Origin: Benthicola sp039584685
GTDB lineage: Bacteria; Gemmatimonadota; Gemmatimonadetes; Palauibacterales; Palauibacteraceae
Length of the DNA: 13,803 nucleotides
Assembly: GCA_039584685.1 (NCBI GenBank)
Contig: JBDGXI010000053.1
Location: 1 to 13,803 of the forward strand
Direction: 5' to 3'
Shown here: one piece after another, positions 6,328 to 13,803 of the stretch
How positions within the stretch are numbered: the first letter of the stretch is position 1
Layout: each line of letters starts with the position of its first letter
Notes under the pieces: model-generated
What the model saw: the letters and a program-made list of their open reading frames with translations, nothing else
What the model was told of the DNA's origin: nothing
The model's database searches: none
Translations under genes and position numbers: made by a program

Positions 6328-8476
6328 CAAGAAATTTCGGCTTTGGCGGCCCGGCCCCCGGGCTCGCTGGATCGGGCTCACGGTGGTTCTCTCGGGACTC
6401 GCGCTCGCGGGCGGATTGGCCTGGGGCGTGTGGTCCCACATCTGCGACGAGTGTCCCTCGATCGCGCAGATCTACGCGTTCGAGCCCAAGGAAGCCACGC
6501 GGGTGTACGCGGCGGACGGCACCCTGCTGCACGAGTTCGCCGTGGAGCGCCGCACCGCGATCGAGTATCAGCAGATCCCCCAGCACGTGGTGGACGCTTT
6601 CGTGTCGGTGGAAGACAAGCGCTTCTGGTCGCACGGGGGCATCGACTATCTGAGATCCGCGCGCGCGGTGGTGGAGTTCGCGTTCGCCGGGTACGACGCG
6701 GCGGGCGGGAGCACGATCACACAGCAGCTCGCCGGGAACATGTTCGCCTCGATCGTGAACCGACAGGACATCTCGGTTCGGCGGAAGCTCCGGGAGATGA
6801 GGGTGGCCCGCTCGCTGGAGCAGGCTTACACCAAGACCGAGATCCTGGAAGCGTACCTGAATCAGATCAACTTCGACGGCGTCTACGGAGTTCGAAACGC
6901 CGCCCGGCGATACTTCGGGAAGCACGTCCGTGACTTGAATCTCCCCGAGGCGGCCACGCTGGCGGCCATGCCGGTGGCGCCACGCCGATACTCGCCCACC
7001 ATGAACCCCGAGCGCGCGTTGGCCCGGCGCAACCTGGTGCTCGGAGTGATGGCCGCGCAGGGAAGGATCTCGGCCGAGGAAGAAGCGGCGGCCCGCGCGT
7101 ACCCGCTGATCGTGAGCCCGGATGCTCGCGATCGTATTCCGGCGCCCTTCTTCGTGGAGTGGGTGCGTCGCATTCTCATCGAGCGCTACGGCACGCAGAT
7201 CTATGAAGCCGGGTTCCGCATCCACACCACCCTGGATCCGGGGCTGCAGGCCGTGGCCGATTCCGCCGTCCTCGCTCAGCTCGAGTGGATCGAAAGCCAG
7301 CCGGGCTTCGACGCGCCGACGTACAGGGAAACCCGGGCGTGGCCAGAGGACAGCCTGTCGGGTCCCAACATGCCGTACATCCAGGGCCTGTTCGTGGCCG
7401 TCGATCCCGTGAACGGAAACGTTCTGGCTCTGGTGGGCGGCCGTGATTTCCAGGATTCCGAGTTCAACCGGGTCACGCAGGCCGAGCGCCAGCCGGGCTC
7501 GCTGTTCAAGCCTTTCGTGTACACCGCGGCGATCGAGAGTGGCATGCCGGCCTCCGAAGTGATCTTCGACACGCCGATCGAGTTCCCGCAGCCGGACGGT
7601 TCGATCTGGTCGCCCAGCAACTTCACCAACGACTTCCGCGGCCCGGTCACGATTCGGGACGCGCTGGCCGCTTCCATCAACGTGGTCGCCGTCAAGGTGG
7701 GGCTGCGCGTCGGGCTGGAGACGGTGGCCCAATCCGCACATCGCATGGGAATAGCCTCCCGGGTGGATCGCGTGCCCTCCACCGCCATCGGGTCGCCCTC
7801 GGTGAAGCCGATCGAGATGGCCGAGGCCTATACCACGTTCGCCAACCTCGGAATCCGGGTCGCGCCGCGGGCCATTCTCCGCATCGAGAGCGCCGACGGC
7901 GAAGTGCTGTGGGAAGCTCCGGTGACCCGCGAGGAGGTCCTCGACGAGACGACGTCGTGGATCATGGTGTCCATGTTGCGCGACGTCGTGGATCGCGGCT
8001 CGGGTATCCGTGTCCGCGCGCTCGGAGTTCCGCGGGAGATCCCGGTGGGAGGCAAAACGGGCACGACGAACGAGCTCACCGATGCCTGGTTCGTCGGCTT
8101 CACGCCGGAGATCGTCACTATTTCATGGGTCGGCTTCGATATGCCGGCCTACATCCGGGACGAGGCACAGGGGGGACGCGACGCCGCCCCGATGAACGCC
8201 GAGGTCCTCAAGTACTTCTACGCGGACCGGCCGGCCCCGGCGCCATGGCCGAGGCCCGCGGGTCTGATCGAGCGGGAGGTGGATCGCACCACCGGGCTGC
8301 TGGCCACGGCCTGGTGTCCGGCGGCGGCAGTGTACACCGAAGTGTACGTTCCCGAGACGGAGCCACGGGAGTCCTGCGACGTGCACGGACCCTGGGGCAC
8401 CCGCCAGCGTTCCGACAGCCTGGGAGTCGTCTCCGACTCGCTGGCGCCGCCCGTGTCCGACGACTTCGAGTTCTAG
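6308..8476 (+). CDS. Class A penicillin-binding protein (PBP1A type, glycosyltransferase-transpeptidase)
   Basis: 722 residues. It is anchored in the inner membrane, polymerises lipid II and cross-links the glycan strands in the periplasm. A single membrane helix at about 22-42 follows a short basic tail. The glycosyltransferase 51 domain (about 60-240) has EDKRFWSHGG with catalytic Glu102, GGSTITQQ at 133-140, and KTEILEAYLNQI with Glu178. The transpeptidase domain has SLFK with nucleophile Ser398 and Lys401, SIN at 456-458, and KTGT starting at Lys583; all active-site motifs are present. Cys46 and Cys49 (CDECP) just outside the membrane and two Cys near the C-terminus (AWCP, ESCDVH) may form disulphides. 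The tail after about 690 is short and low in complexity. No good Shine-Dalgarno is visible before ATG 6308, but no alternative start is available. It ends 1 bp from the convergent thymidine phosphorylase stop. Confidence 0.96.
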   Translation: MADSTGNKKFRLWRPGPRARWIGLTVVLSGLALAGGLAWGVWSHICDECPSIAQIYAFEPKEATRVYAADGTLLHEFAVERRTAIEYQQIPQHVVDAFVSVEDKRFWSHGGIDYLRSARAVVEFAFAGYDAAGGSTITQQLAGNMFASIVNRQDISVRRKLREMRVARSLEQAYTKTEILEAYLNQINFDGVYGVRNAARRYFGKHVRDLNLPEAATLAAMPVAPRRYSPTMNPERALARRNLVLGVMAAQGRISAEEEAAARAYPLIVSPDARDRIPAPFFVEWVRRILIERYGTQIYEAGFRIHTTLDPGLQAVADSAVLAQLEWIESQPGFDAPTYRETRAWPEDSLSGPNMPYIQGLFVAVDPVNGNVLALVGGRDFQDSEFNRVTQAERQPGSLFKPFVYTAAIESGMPASEVIFDTPIEFPQPDGSIWSPSNFTNDFRGPVTIRDALAASINVVAVKVGLRVGLETVAQSAHRMGIASRVDRVPSTAIGSPSVKPIEMAEAYTTFANLGIRVAPRAILRIESADGEVLWEAPVTREEVLDETTSWIMVSMLRDVVDRGSGIRVRALGVPREIPVGGKTGTTNELTDAWFVGFTPEIVTISWVGFDMPAYIRDEAQGGRDAAPMNAEVLKYFYADRPAPAPWPRPAGLIEREVDRTTGLLATAWCPAAAVYTEVYVPETEPRESCDVHGPWGTRQRSDSLGVVSDSLAPPVSDDFEF

Positions 8477-8477
8477 C

Positions 8478-9803
<1,326 letters not shown>

Positions 9804-9840
9804 GAGCCTCCTGGGCGGGGGGTAATCACCGGAGGAGCGC

Positions 9841-10170
9841 TCAGGTCTTGAGGCGCTCTCGTCCCTTCTCGACGACCTCTGCCAGACGGTCCCCGGTGCG
9901 GTCCGCCTTCTTGCGCGCCCGCCGGGCCAGCCGGCGAGTATCCCGGGCGGTCCGGTCCGCCAGCTCGCGGGCTTCGTCGCGGACTTCCTCGAGCGTTTCG
10001 CCCGCCGAATCCGTCCACTCTTCCGCCTTCCGAGCGATCTGCCGGCGCGTGCGGGCCCCGCTCTGCGGCGCCATGAGAAGCGCGGCGGCGGTCCCGATCA
10101 CGGCCCCGATGGTCAGGCCGGCCAGGAATCCGAGAGCTTCTCTGTATGCTATGTTGTCCTCGTGGTCCAT
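9841..10170 (-). CDS. YtxH-like small membrane protein
   Basis: 109 residues. Residues about 12-33 form one Gly/Ala-rich membrane helix (GFLAGLTIGAVIGTAAALL), followed at once by MAPQSGARTRRQI, the hallmark of the YtxH domain (formerly known as a gas-vesicle/general stress family). Residues 45-109 are a very charged, Arg- and Glu-rich, probably helical or coiled-coil tail. GGAGG 5 nt before the ATG supports the start. In other bacteria the family is linked to general stress, but its biochemical role is unknown. It is the first gene of a likely pair with deoA, with no obvious functional link between them. Confidence 0.85.
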   Translation of the reverse strand: MDHEDNIAYREALGFLAGLTIGAVIGTAAALLMAPQSGARTRRQIARKAEEWTDSAGETLEEVRDEARELADRTARDTRRLARRARKKADRTGDRLAEVVEKGRERLKT

Positions 10171-10207
10171 AACGTCCTCCGGTGATGCGAATGGTGCTGC
10201 ACTGCGA

Positions 10208-10229
10208 TCGGTACCGACACCATAAGGTG
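10208..10229. repeat. Two adjacent inverted repeats in the ytxH-like/V4R divergent region
   Basis: TCGGTACCGA at 10208-10217 is a perfect 10-bp palindrome and is immediately followed by CACC-ATAA-GGTG at 10218-10229. They sit in the 177-bp gap between two divergent operons, 38 nt upstream of the YtxH-like ATG. They could be operator half-sites, though palindromes this short also arise by chance. Confidence 0.3.
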
Positions 10230-10282
10230 GCGCGATCCATCCCCCATGCCAATAACCTCTACGGGACCGAAAGTGCCTTCGC

Positions 10283-10310
10283 TTGCCGGGCTGTCGGCAT
10301 TCTCTACTTT
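10283..10310 (+). promoter_or_regulatory. Possible promoter of the V4R-ruvX-mltG-thiE operon
   Basis: TTGCCG (10283-10288) and TACTTT (10305-10310) are 16 nt apart. The predicted start near 10317 gives a leader of about 30 nt before ATG 10348. The match to consensus is moderate. Confidence 0.4.
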
Positions 10311-10347
10311 CAGGACTCGTCGACGTTCACGCGAAACGGATCGGCCC

Positions 10348-10875
10348 ATGATCGACTATCGCCTCGAGAACGAAGTTCGCGTTCCCGTGTTCGCCCTGCA
10401 CGCCCTGACATTTGCGGCAGACCGGGATGGAGAAGCCGTCGCCGCGGCGGTGCGGGCCGCCGGGCGGGCGGCCGGGGAAGAGATTACCCGCCGTATCGCC
10501 TCGGCAGTATCTCTCCTTGAGCTCGACACGAACGACTTCTGGTCCGCCGTGAACGCGGAGACGGGCGCCCGGGGGCTCGGAACGTTCGAGTGGAACAGGG
10601 GAATTGGCGGCTACGCCGAGGTCGTCGCGCAAGGCGCCCCCGATCTCGCAGCAGGTGGTCGGGAGCAGACGGGAGACCCCGGCACTCCGTTCACCGAGGG
10701 GTTGATCGAGGGCATGCTCGGCGCCGCCGCCGAGGAACCGGTGGGGGTCGTCCGCGCACCGCTCGACGGCGGCGAAGGGCTTCGGTTCCTGGTCGGCTCT
10801 CCTGCTGCGCTGCGGCACGTTCGCTTGAGGCTGCAGGCCGGCGCCACGCTCGATCAGGCAGTGGAGGGAATCTGA
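10348..10875 (+). CDS. V4R-like domain protein of unknown role
   Basis: 175 residues from ATG 10348. The frame also runs upstream to 10246, but that extension (rich in Arg, Ser and Thr) is not conserved-looking and spans the likely promoter, so I chose the internal ATG; only a weak GGA lies before it. The fold suggestion comes from AAGRAAGEEITRRIA (about 38-51) and from the C-terminal half PFTEGLIEGMLGAAAEEPVG ... GLRFLVGSPAALRHVR (about 114-158), which resemble V4R (4-vinyl reductase-like, small-molecule-binding) proteins. The Cys residues of the usual V4R signature are missing; the protein has no Cys at all. It is the first gene of a tight operon with ruvX, mltG and thiE and shares 4 nt with ruvX. 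Function unknown; family call moderate. Confidence 0.7.
   Translation: MIDYRLENEVRVPVFALHALTFAADRDGEAVAAAVRAAGRAAGEEITRRIASAVSLLELDTNDFWSAVNAETGARGLGTFEWNRGIGGYAEVVAQGAPDLAAGGREQTGDPGTPFTEGLIEGMLGAAAEEPVGVVRAPLDGGEGLRFLVGSPAALRHVRLRLQAGATLDQAVEGI
10863..10868 (+). promoter_or_regulatory. Ribosome binding site that points to a CTG start for ruvX
   Basis: GGAGGG lies 3 nt before CTG 10872 and 6 nt before ATC 10875. The next conventional in-frame start, GTG 10896, is 27 nt away and would remove conserved residues of the first beta strand. A 3-nt gap between AGGAGG and the start also occurs in deoA of this window. Confidence 0.5.
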
Positions 10876-11312
10876 TCGAGAATGCCGGACGGGTCGTGGC
10901 CCTCGACTACGGACGACGGCGGATTGGCGTGGCCGTCACGGACCCGTCGCGCACTATCGCCTCGCCCCACGCGGCGCTGAAGAACGCGGACCCTCCAGCC
11001 GAGCCGCCGCAGGCTCTCCTGAATCTGCTGCGCGATCTCGAACCGACCGTCGTGCTGGTGGGCATTCCCGTCCACATGGACGGAACCGCGGGGGAGATGG
11101 CATCCGAGGCCAGGAATTTCGCGGCCCGGCTCGCTCTCCTGTCGGGCGTGTCCGTCGTCGAGCGAGACGAGCGCCTGACCAGCTACGAGGCGGACGAGAT
11201 GCTGCGCGAGATGGACCTCCCGCGGCGCAAGAGACGGGAGAAGGGGCTCAAGGACATGCTGGCGGCCACGCTGCTTCTGAGGGAGTACATGGCCGAGCCG
11301 GAGGACGAGTGA
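10872..11312 (+). CDS. ruvX: RuvX/YqgF family nuclease (putative pre-16S rRNA nuclease / Holliday-junction resolvase)
   Basis: 146 residues if it starts at CTG 10872. The family has an RNase H-like fold and acts in pre-16S rRNA 5'-end maturation and, in some species, on Holliday junctions. Motifs seen: VVALDYGRRRIGVAVTDP (first metal-ligand Asp12), LVGIPVHMDGT at 62-72, ERDERLTSYEA (Asp99, Glu100), and KGLKDMLAATLLL (Asp128). The length matches the family. No ATG, GTG or TTG exists in frame between the preceding conserved region and GTG 10896, so CTG overlapping the V4R stop (CTGA, 4 nt) is my best start; GTG 10896 is the alternative and gives 138 residues. The stop overlaps the mltG start as GTGA. 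ruvX next to mltG is a common arrangement. Confidence 0.92.
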   Translation: MIENAGRVVALDYGRRRIGVAVTDPSRTIASPHAALKNADPPAEPPQALLNLLRDLEPTVVLVGIPVHMDGTAGEMASEARNFAARLALLSGVSVVERDERLTSYEADEMLREMDLPRRKRREKGLKDMLAATLLLREYMAEPEDE

Positions 11313-12313
11313 GAAAGTTGATCGTCATCCTGGCGGCAGCCGCCCTGCTGATCGTCGGGCTGGGGACCTGGTACCTGACGACGCCGCCCCCCGGAAGCCC
11401 GGCGATCGGCGAGACCGTCGAGGTGGTGGTCCCGGCCGGATCGGGTGCGCTCGCCATCGGCCGGCAGCTTCACGACCAGGGCCTGGTGCGGTCGCCGCGC
11501 CTGTTCGCGTTCGCGGCCCGGGCGCGGGGGGTCGAGAGCCAGCTGAAGGCCGGCCGCTACCGCTTCACCGGCGGCATGGGCTGGGATGAGCTCCTCGATG
11601 TCCTCGCTCTCGGCGAGGTCGTCACCTTCCCGCTCACCGTACCCGAGGGCTTCACGGTGCGGGAGCTGGCTCCTCGCGTGGCGGAGGCCACGGGAGTGGC
11701 GGTCGATTCGGTCGTCCGGCTCGCGACGGATTCGGTCTTCGCGGCGGATCTGGGAGTCCCGGGGCCGACGCTCGAAGGCTACCTGTTTCCGGAGACCTAC
11801 CGATTCGCGGAGGGACTGCCTCCCGAGGAGATCCTGCGGGAGATGGTCTCGCGCTACCAGGCCTTCTGGACGGCCGGGAGACGCGCCCGCCTGGACAGCC
11901 TCGAGATGGACGAGCGGGCCATCGTGACGCTGGCCAGCATCGTGGAGGAGGAGGCCCGCGTCGCGGAGGAAAGACCGGTCATCGCTGGAGTGTACGCGAA
12001 TCGGCTGGAGATCGGCATGCTCCTTCAGGCCGACCCCACCGTCCAGTACGCGCTCGGCGAGCCCAGGGAGCGGCTCCTGTTCGCCGACATCGACCGGGTG
12101 GCGGACGATCCATACAACACGTACACACACGCCGGCCTCCCGCCCGGTCCCATCTCGTCTCCGGGGGAGGCGTCGCTCCAGGCGGCCCTGTACCCGGCAG
12201 ACGTGCCGTACCTGTTCTTCGTCGCCCGGGCGGATGGATCGCACGAGTTCACGCGTACCAACCGCGAGCACGTCAACGCCCGGAATCGGATCCGCCGTGA
12301 GCGGGGAGAGTGA
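11309..12313 (+). CDS. mltG: Endolytic murein transglycosylase MltG
   Basis: 334 residues, starting at GTG 11309, which overlaps the ruvX stop by 4 nt. MltG is a single-pass inner-membrane enzyme that cuts nascent peptidoglycan strands in the periplasm and so limits glycan length. A membrane helix spans residues about 4-21. A LysM-like part at about 36-87 (LAIGRQLHDQGLVRSPRLF) precedes the YceG catalytic domain. Conserved motifs: LEGYLFPETY at 155-164, ASIVEEEA at 209-216 with the catalytic Glu in the 213-215 cluster, LLQADPTVQYALG, NTYTHAGLPPGPIS, and LFFVARADGSHEF near the C-terminus. The more usual ISNPG is ISSPG here. Its substrate is made by class A PBPs such as the one at 6308. Confidence 0.96.
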   Translation: MRKLIVILAAAALLIVGLGTWYLTTPPPGSPAIGETVEVVVPAGSGALAIGRQLHDQGLVRSPRLFAFAARARGVESQLKAGRYRFTGGMGWDELLDVLALGEVVTFPLTVPEGFTVRELAPRVAEATGVAVDSVVRLATDSVFAADLGVPGPTLEGYLFPETYRFAEGLPPEEILREMVSRYQAFWTAGRRARLDSLEMDERAIVTLASIVEEEARVAEERPVIAGVYANRLEIGMLLQADPTVQYALGEPRERLLFADIDRVADDPYNTYTHAGLPPGPISSPGEASLQAALYPADVPYLFFVARADGSHEFTRTNREHVNARNRIRRERGE

Positions 12314-12974
12314 CCTGCGGGCGCGGCTGCGCCTGGTGGTGGTCACGCACCCGAACCCTGCGGCCGGAAGCCTGGTGGAAGTGGTGTCCGAGTGCCTCGA
12401 GGCCGGGTGTCGGGCGATCCAGCTTCGCGACAAGCAGACCTCGGCGGCGGACCTGTACGAGCAGACCCTGGACCTGCTGCCGCTGGTCCGCTCGCACGAC
12501 GCTCTTCTCTTCGTCAACGACCGGCTGGACGTGGCTCTCGCCGCGGGAGCGGACGGTGTCCACCTGGGACCGGACGACATCCCCGTCGACGCCGTCCGAC
12601 GGAACGTCGACCGGGCGTTCCTCGTCGGATACTCCACGGACGGCCCGGAGGCTGGCCGAAGGGCAGCCGTCGCCGGGGCCGACTACCTCGGCGTGGGAGC
12701 CGTATACGGCACCCGGTCGAAGGAGGGACTCGCGGACGAGGCGATCGGGCCGGCCCGAGTCCGGCTGGTGGCACGAGCCTCGGGTCTGCCGTGCGTGGGA
12801 ATCGGAGGGATCACGACAGCGAACGCCGGCCCCGTGGTCGCAGCGGGAGCCGGCGTAGCGGTCCTCGGCGCGGTGATGCTCGCCGAGCAGCCGGGGGAGG
12901 TGGTCAGCCGGTTACTGCTCGAGATCGCCCGGGTCGAAGCAATGGCCGCGGCCCGGGACGAAACAGACGGCTGA
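12297..12974 (+). CDS. thiE: Thiamin-phosphate synthase
   Basis: 225 residues from GTG 12297. It joins hydroxymethylpyrimidine diphosphate to thiazole phosphate to give thiamin phosphate in the cytoplasm. TIM-barrel motifs in order: IQLRDKQ at 41-47, LFVNDRLDVALAAGADGVHLG at 71-91 with metal ligand Asp75, PDDIP with Asp94, VGYSTDGPE at 110-118, GADYLGVGAVYGTRSK at 128-142, and VGIGGIT at 167-173 for the phosphate. The length is normal. The start is uncertain: GTG 12297 overlaps mltG by 17 nt and has a weak ribosome site, while CTG 12315 has GGGGAG 6 nt before it and gives 219 residues. No other thi gene or TPP riboswitch is in the window. Its stop abuts that of the SYLF gene with no base between. 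Confidence 0.94.
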   Translation: MSGESDLRARLRLVVVTHPNPAAGSLVEVVSECLEAGCRAIQLRDKQTSAADLYEQTLDLLPLVRSHDALLFVNDRLDVALAAGADGVHLGPDDIPVDAVRRNVDRAFLVGYSTDGPEAGRRAAVAGADYLGVGAVYGTRSKEGLADEAIGPARVRLVARASGLPCVGIGGITTANAGPVVAAGAGVAVLGAVMLAEQPGEVVSRLLLEIARVEAMAAARDETDG

Positions 12975-12977
12975 TCA
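12972..12977. other. Back-to-back stop codons forming TGATCA
   Basis: thiE ends with TGA at 12972-12974, and the convergent SYLF gene ends with TGA read from 12977 to 12975. The two stops together form the palindrome TGATCA, with no intergenic base and no terminator between the genes. Confidence 0.95.
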
Positions 12978-13538
12978 GTATCCGATCGGCTTGTAGTCGA
13001 ACGTCTGGCCGCCGAGCGTGGCCTCGTACATCAGGCCGCCCTTGGTCTTGCTGACGACCGCGACTCCCTTGGCGTAGTCGATGTCGGCTGAGGCACCCGC
13101 AGTGATGGCCACGGCCGACGCCTGCCCGCTGAACTCTATCTTGTTTGCCTTGAACCGGTCCATGTCTTCCTTGCCCTGAAAGAACATGACCTGAATGAAG
13201 GACTGGCCTCCCAGCTGCAGGCCGACGTCCACCTGCTTGAGAGTGGACTGTCCGACCAGGGCACCCTCCTCGTACACCAGACCGGTGCCGTGAGCACCAC
13301 CGACCACGAAACCGCCCTTGCCCACGCTGGGGAACACCGCATAGCCGTAGGAGTCGTCGAAGAAGCGCTGCACTCCGGCGTCATCGGTCACCACGCTCTC
13401 GATGGCCTGGGCCACCTCCAGCTTCTTCTTCTCGAGATCGTAGTCTGTCTCCTGCGCGACGACCCGGTGCGGCGTGGCGATCACGGCCAGGGTCAGGCCA
13501 GCGGCGAACACGGCCCAGCGGCCGAGATAGCTCTTCAT
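12975..13538 (-). CDS. Secreted SYLF/YSC84-domain protein
   Basis: 187 residues. ATG 13538 is chosen over GTG 13574 because it opens a clean signal peptide (basic start, hydrophobic residues 8-22, cleavage near VVA-QE at 28/29) and has GGAG 9 nt upstream. The mature part is a complete SYLF (YSC84, DUF500) domain: YGYAVFPSVGKGGFVVGGAHGTGLVYE (65-91), then the QSTLKQVDVGLQLGGQ region (97-112), with a Gly-rich hydrophobic C-terminal half ending DYKPIGY. In eukaryotes the domain binds phosphoinositides and actin; in bacteria the role of secreted forms is not established, so a periplasmic lipid- or envelope-related role is only a guess. It has its own promoter and is not part of the rRNA transcript that ends upstream. 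Confidence 0.92.
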   Translation of the reverse strand: MKSYLGRWAVFAAGLTLAVIATPHRVVAQETDYDLEKKKLEVAQAIESVVTDDAGVQRFFDDSYGYAVFPSVGKGGFVVGGAHGTGLVYEEGALVGQSTLKQVDVGLQLGGQSFIQVMFFQGKEDMDRFKANKIEFSGQASAVAITAGASADIDYAKGVAVVSKTKGGLMYEATLGGQTFDYKPIGY

Positions 13539-13591
13539 CTTGCTCTTCTCCGTGTGTGAAAGGGACGGCTCCACCTATTCTGCAAGCGCAG

Positions 13592-13620
13592 AGTATACCG
13601 GGTCGGGCTGGCGAGCAATG
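13592..13620 (-). promoter_or_regulatory. Promoter of the SYLF gene
   Basis: On the minus strand TATACT (13592-13597) is a 5 of 6 match to the -10 consensus. CATTGC (13615-13620) stands 17 nt upstream as a poor -35 box; TTGCTC (13613-13618) at 15 nt is an alternative. The predicted start near 13585 gives a leader of about 47 nt. It lies just beyond the rRNA terminator, so the gene can be expressed separately. Confidence 0.55.
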
Positions 13621-13653
13621 GAGCGATTCGTCGAAAGAGGCGGGCAGAAGAGC

Positions 13654-13690
13654 GAACGCCCCACCGCGCGTTGAAGCGGGCGGGGCGTTC
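13654..13690 (-). terminator. rRNA operon terminator
   Basis: GAACGCCCC (13654-13662) and GGGGCGTTC (13682-13690) form a 9-bp stem, extended inside a small internal loop by CCGC/GCGG (13664-13667 with 13676-13679) around an 8-nt loop. On the minus strand it follows the 5S gene by about 8 nt and is followed by a pyrimidine-rich stretch (GCTCTTCT) rather than a pure U-run. Confidence 0.75.
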
Positions 13691-13698
13691 AGTATAAG

Positions 13699-13803
13699 AG
13701 CCGGCGGTGACCTACTCTCCCACGGCCTGAGGCTGCAGTACCATCGGCGCTGAGGGGCTTAACTGCTGGGTTCGGGATGGGACCAGGTGTGACCCCCTCG
13801 CGA
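13699..13803 (-). rRNA. rrf: 5S ribosomal RNA, 5' end beyond window
   Basis: Read on the minus strand, the stretch carries the conserved 5S core: GAGGGGGTCACACCTG, CCCATCCCGAAC, GTTAAGCCCCTCAGCGCCGA, TGGTACTGC and GTGGGAGAGTAGGTC. About 13-15 nt of the 5' end lie past the right edge. The 3' end is placed by comparison with the family (GGTCACCGCCGGC pairs with the missing 5' strand) and is uncertain by a few nt. It is presumably the last gene of a 16S-23S-5S operon entering from the right. Confidence 0.93.

Noticed and set aside
6176..7741. 521-codon open frame on the minus strand
   Set aside because: It is antisense to the PBP gene, which has all its catalytic motifs; the frame has no recognisable motif and also overlaps tyrS.
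10246..10347. N-terminal 34-residue extension of the V4R-like protein
   Set aside because: It crosses the likely promoter, is low in complexity and has no better ribosome site than ATG 10348.

Overview
The window is high-GC bacterial chromosome and reads like a Gemmatimonadota genome. This rests on three things seen in the sequence: a large outer-membrane TonB-dependent receptor with an N-terminal carboxypeptidase-like domain, a class A PBP whose first periplasmic residues carry a Cys-x-x-Cys-Pro-Ser-Ile motif that I remember from that phylum, and an operon style with GTG starts and 4-nt overlaps. The phylum is an inference from memory of protein families; no 16S gene lies in the window.

Layout. 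(1) 1-4869, minus strand: a probable two-gene operon. A strong sigma70-type promoter (TTGACA-N17-TATGCT, 4841-4869) precedes a ~480-nt untranslated, hairpin-rich leader, then a 1116-residue TonB-dependent receptor, a 12-bp GC-rich hairpin, and an unrecognised exported protein that runs off the left edge. (2) 4975-8476: divergent tyrS (minus) and a class A penicillin-binding protein (plus), 67 bp apart. (3) 8478-10170, minus strand: a thymidine phosphorylase preceded by a small YtxH-like membrane protein. (4) 10348-12974, plus strand: a tight operon of a V4R-like protein, ruvX, mltG and thiE with overlapping ends; ruvX appears to start at CTG. (5) 12975-13803, minus strand: a secreted SYLF/YSC84-family protein with its own promoter, then the terminator and the 3' part of a 5S rRNA gene, so an rRNA operon enters from the right.

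Function. Much of the window is housekeeping: tRNA charging, peptidoglycan synthesis (class A PBP) and glycan trimming (MltG), Holliday-junction/rRNA nuclease RuvX, thiamin phosphate synthesis and nucleoside salvage. The less ordinary part is the left third, where a long structured leader, a receptor and an undescribed exported partner look like one regulated outer-membrane uptake unit. I saw no CRISPR array, insertion sequence, prophage, toxin-antitoxin pair, tRNA gene or recognisable defence system.
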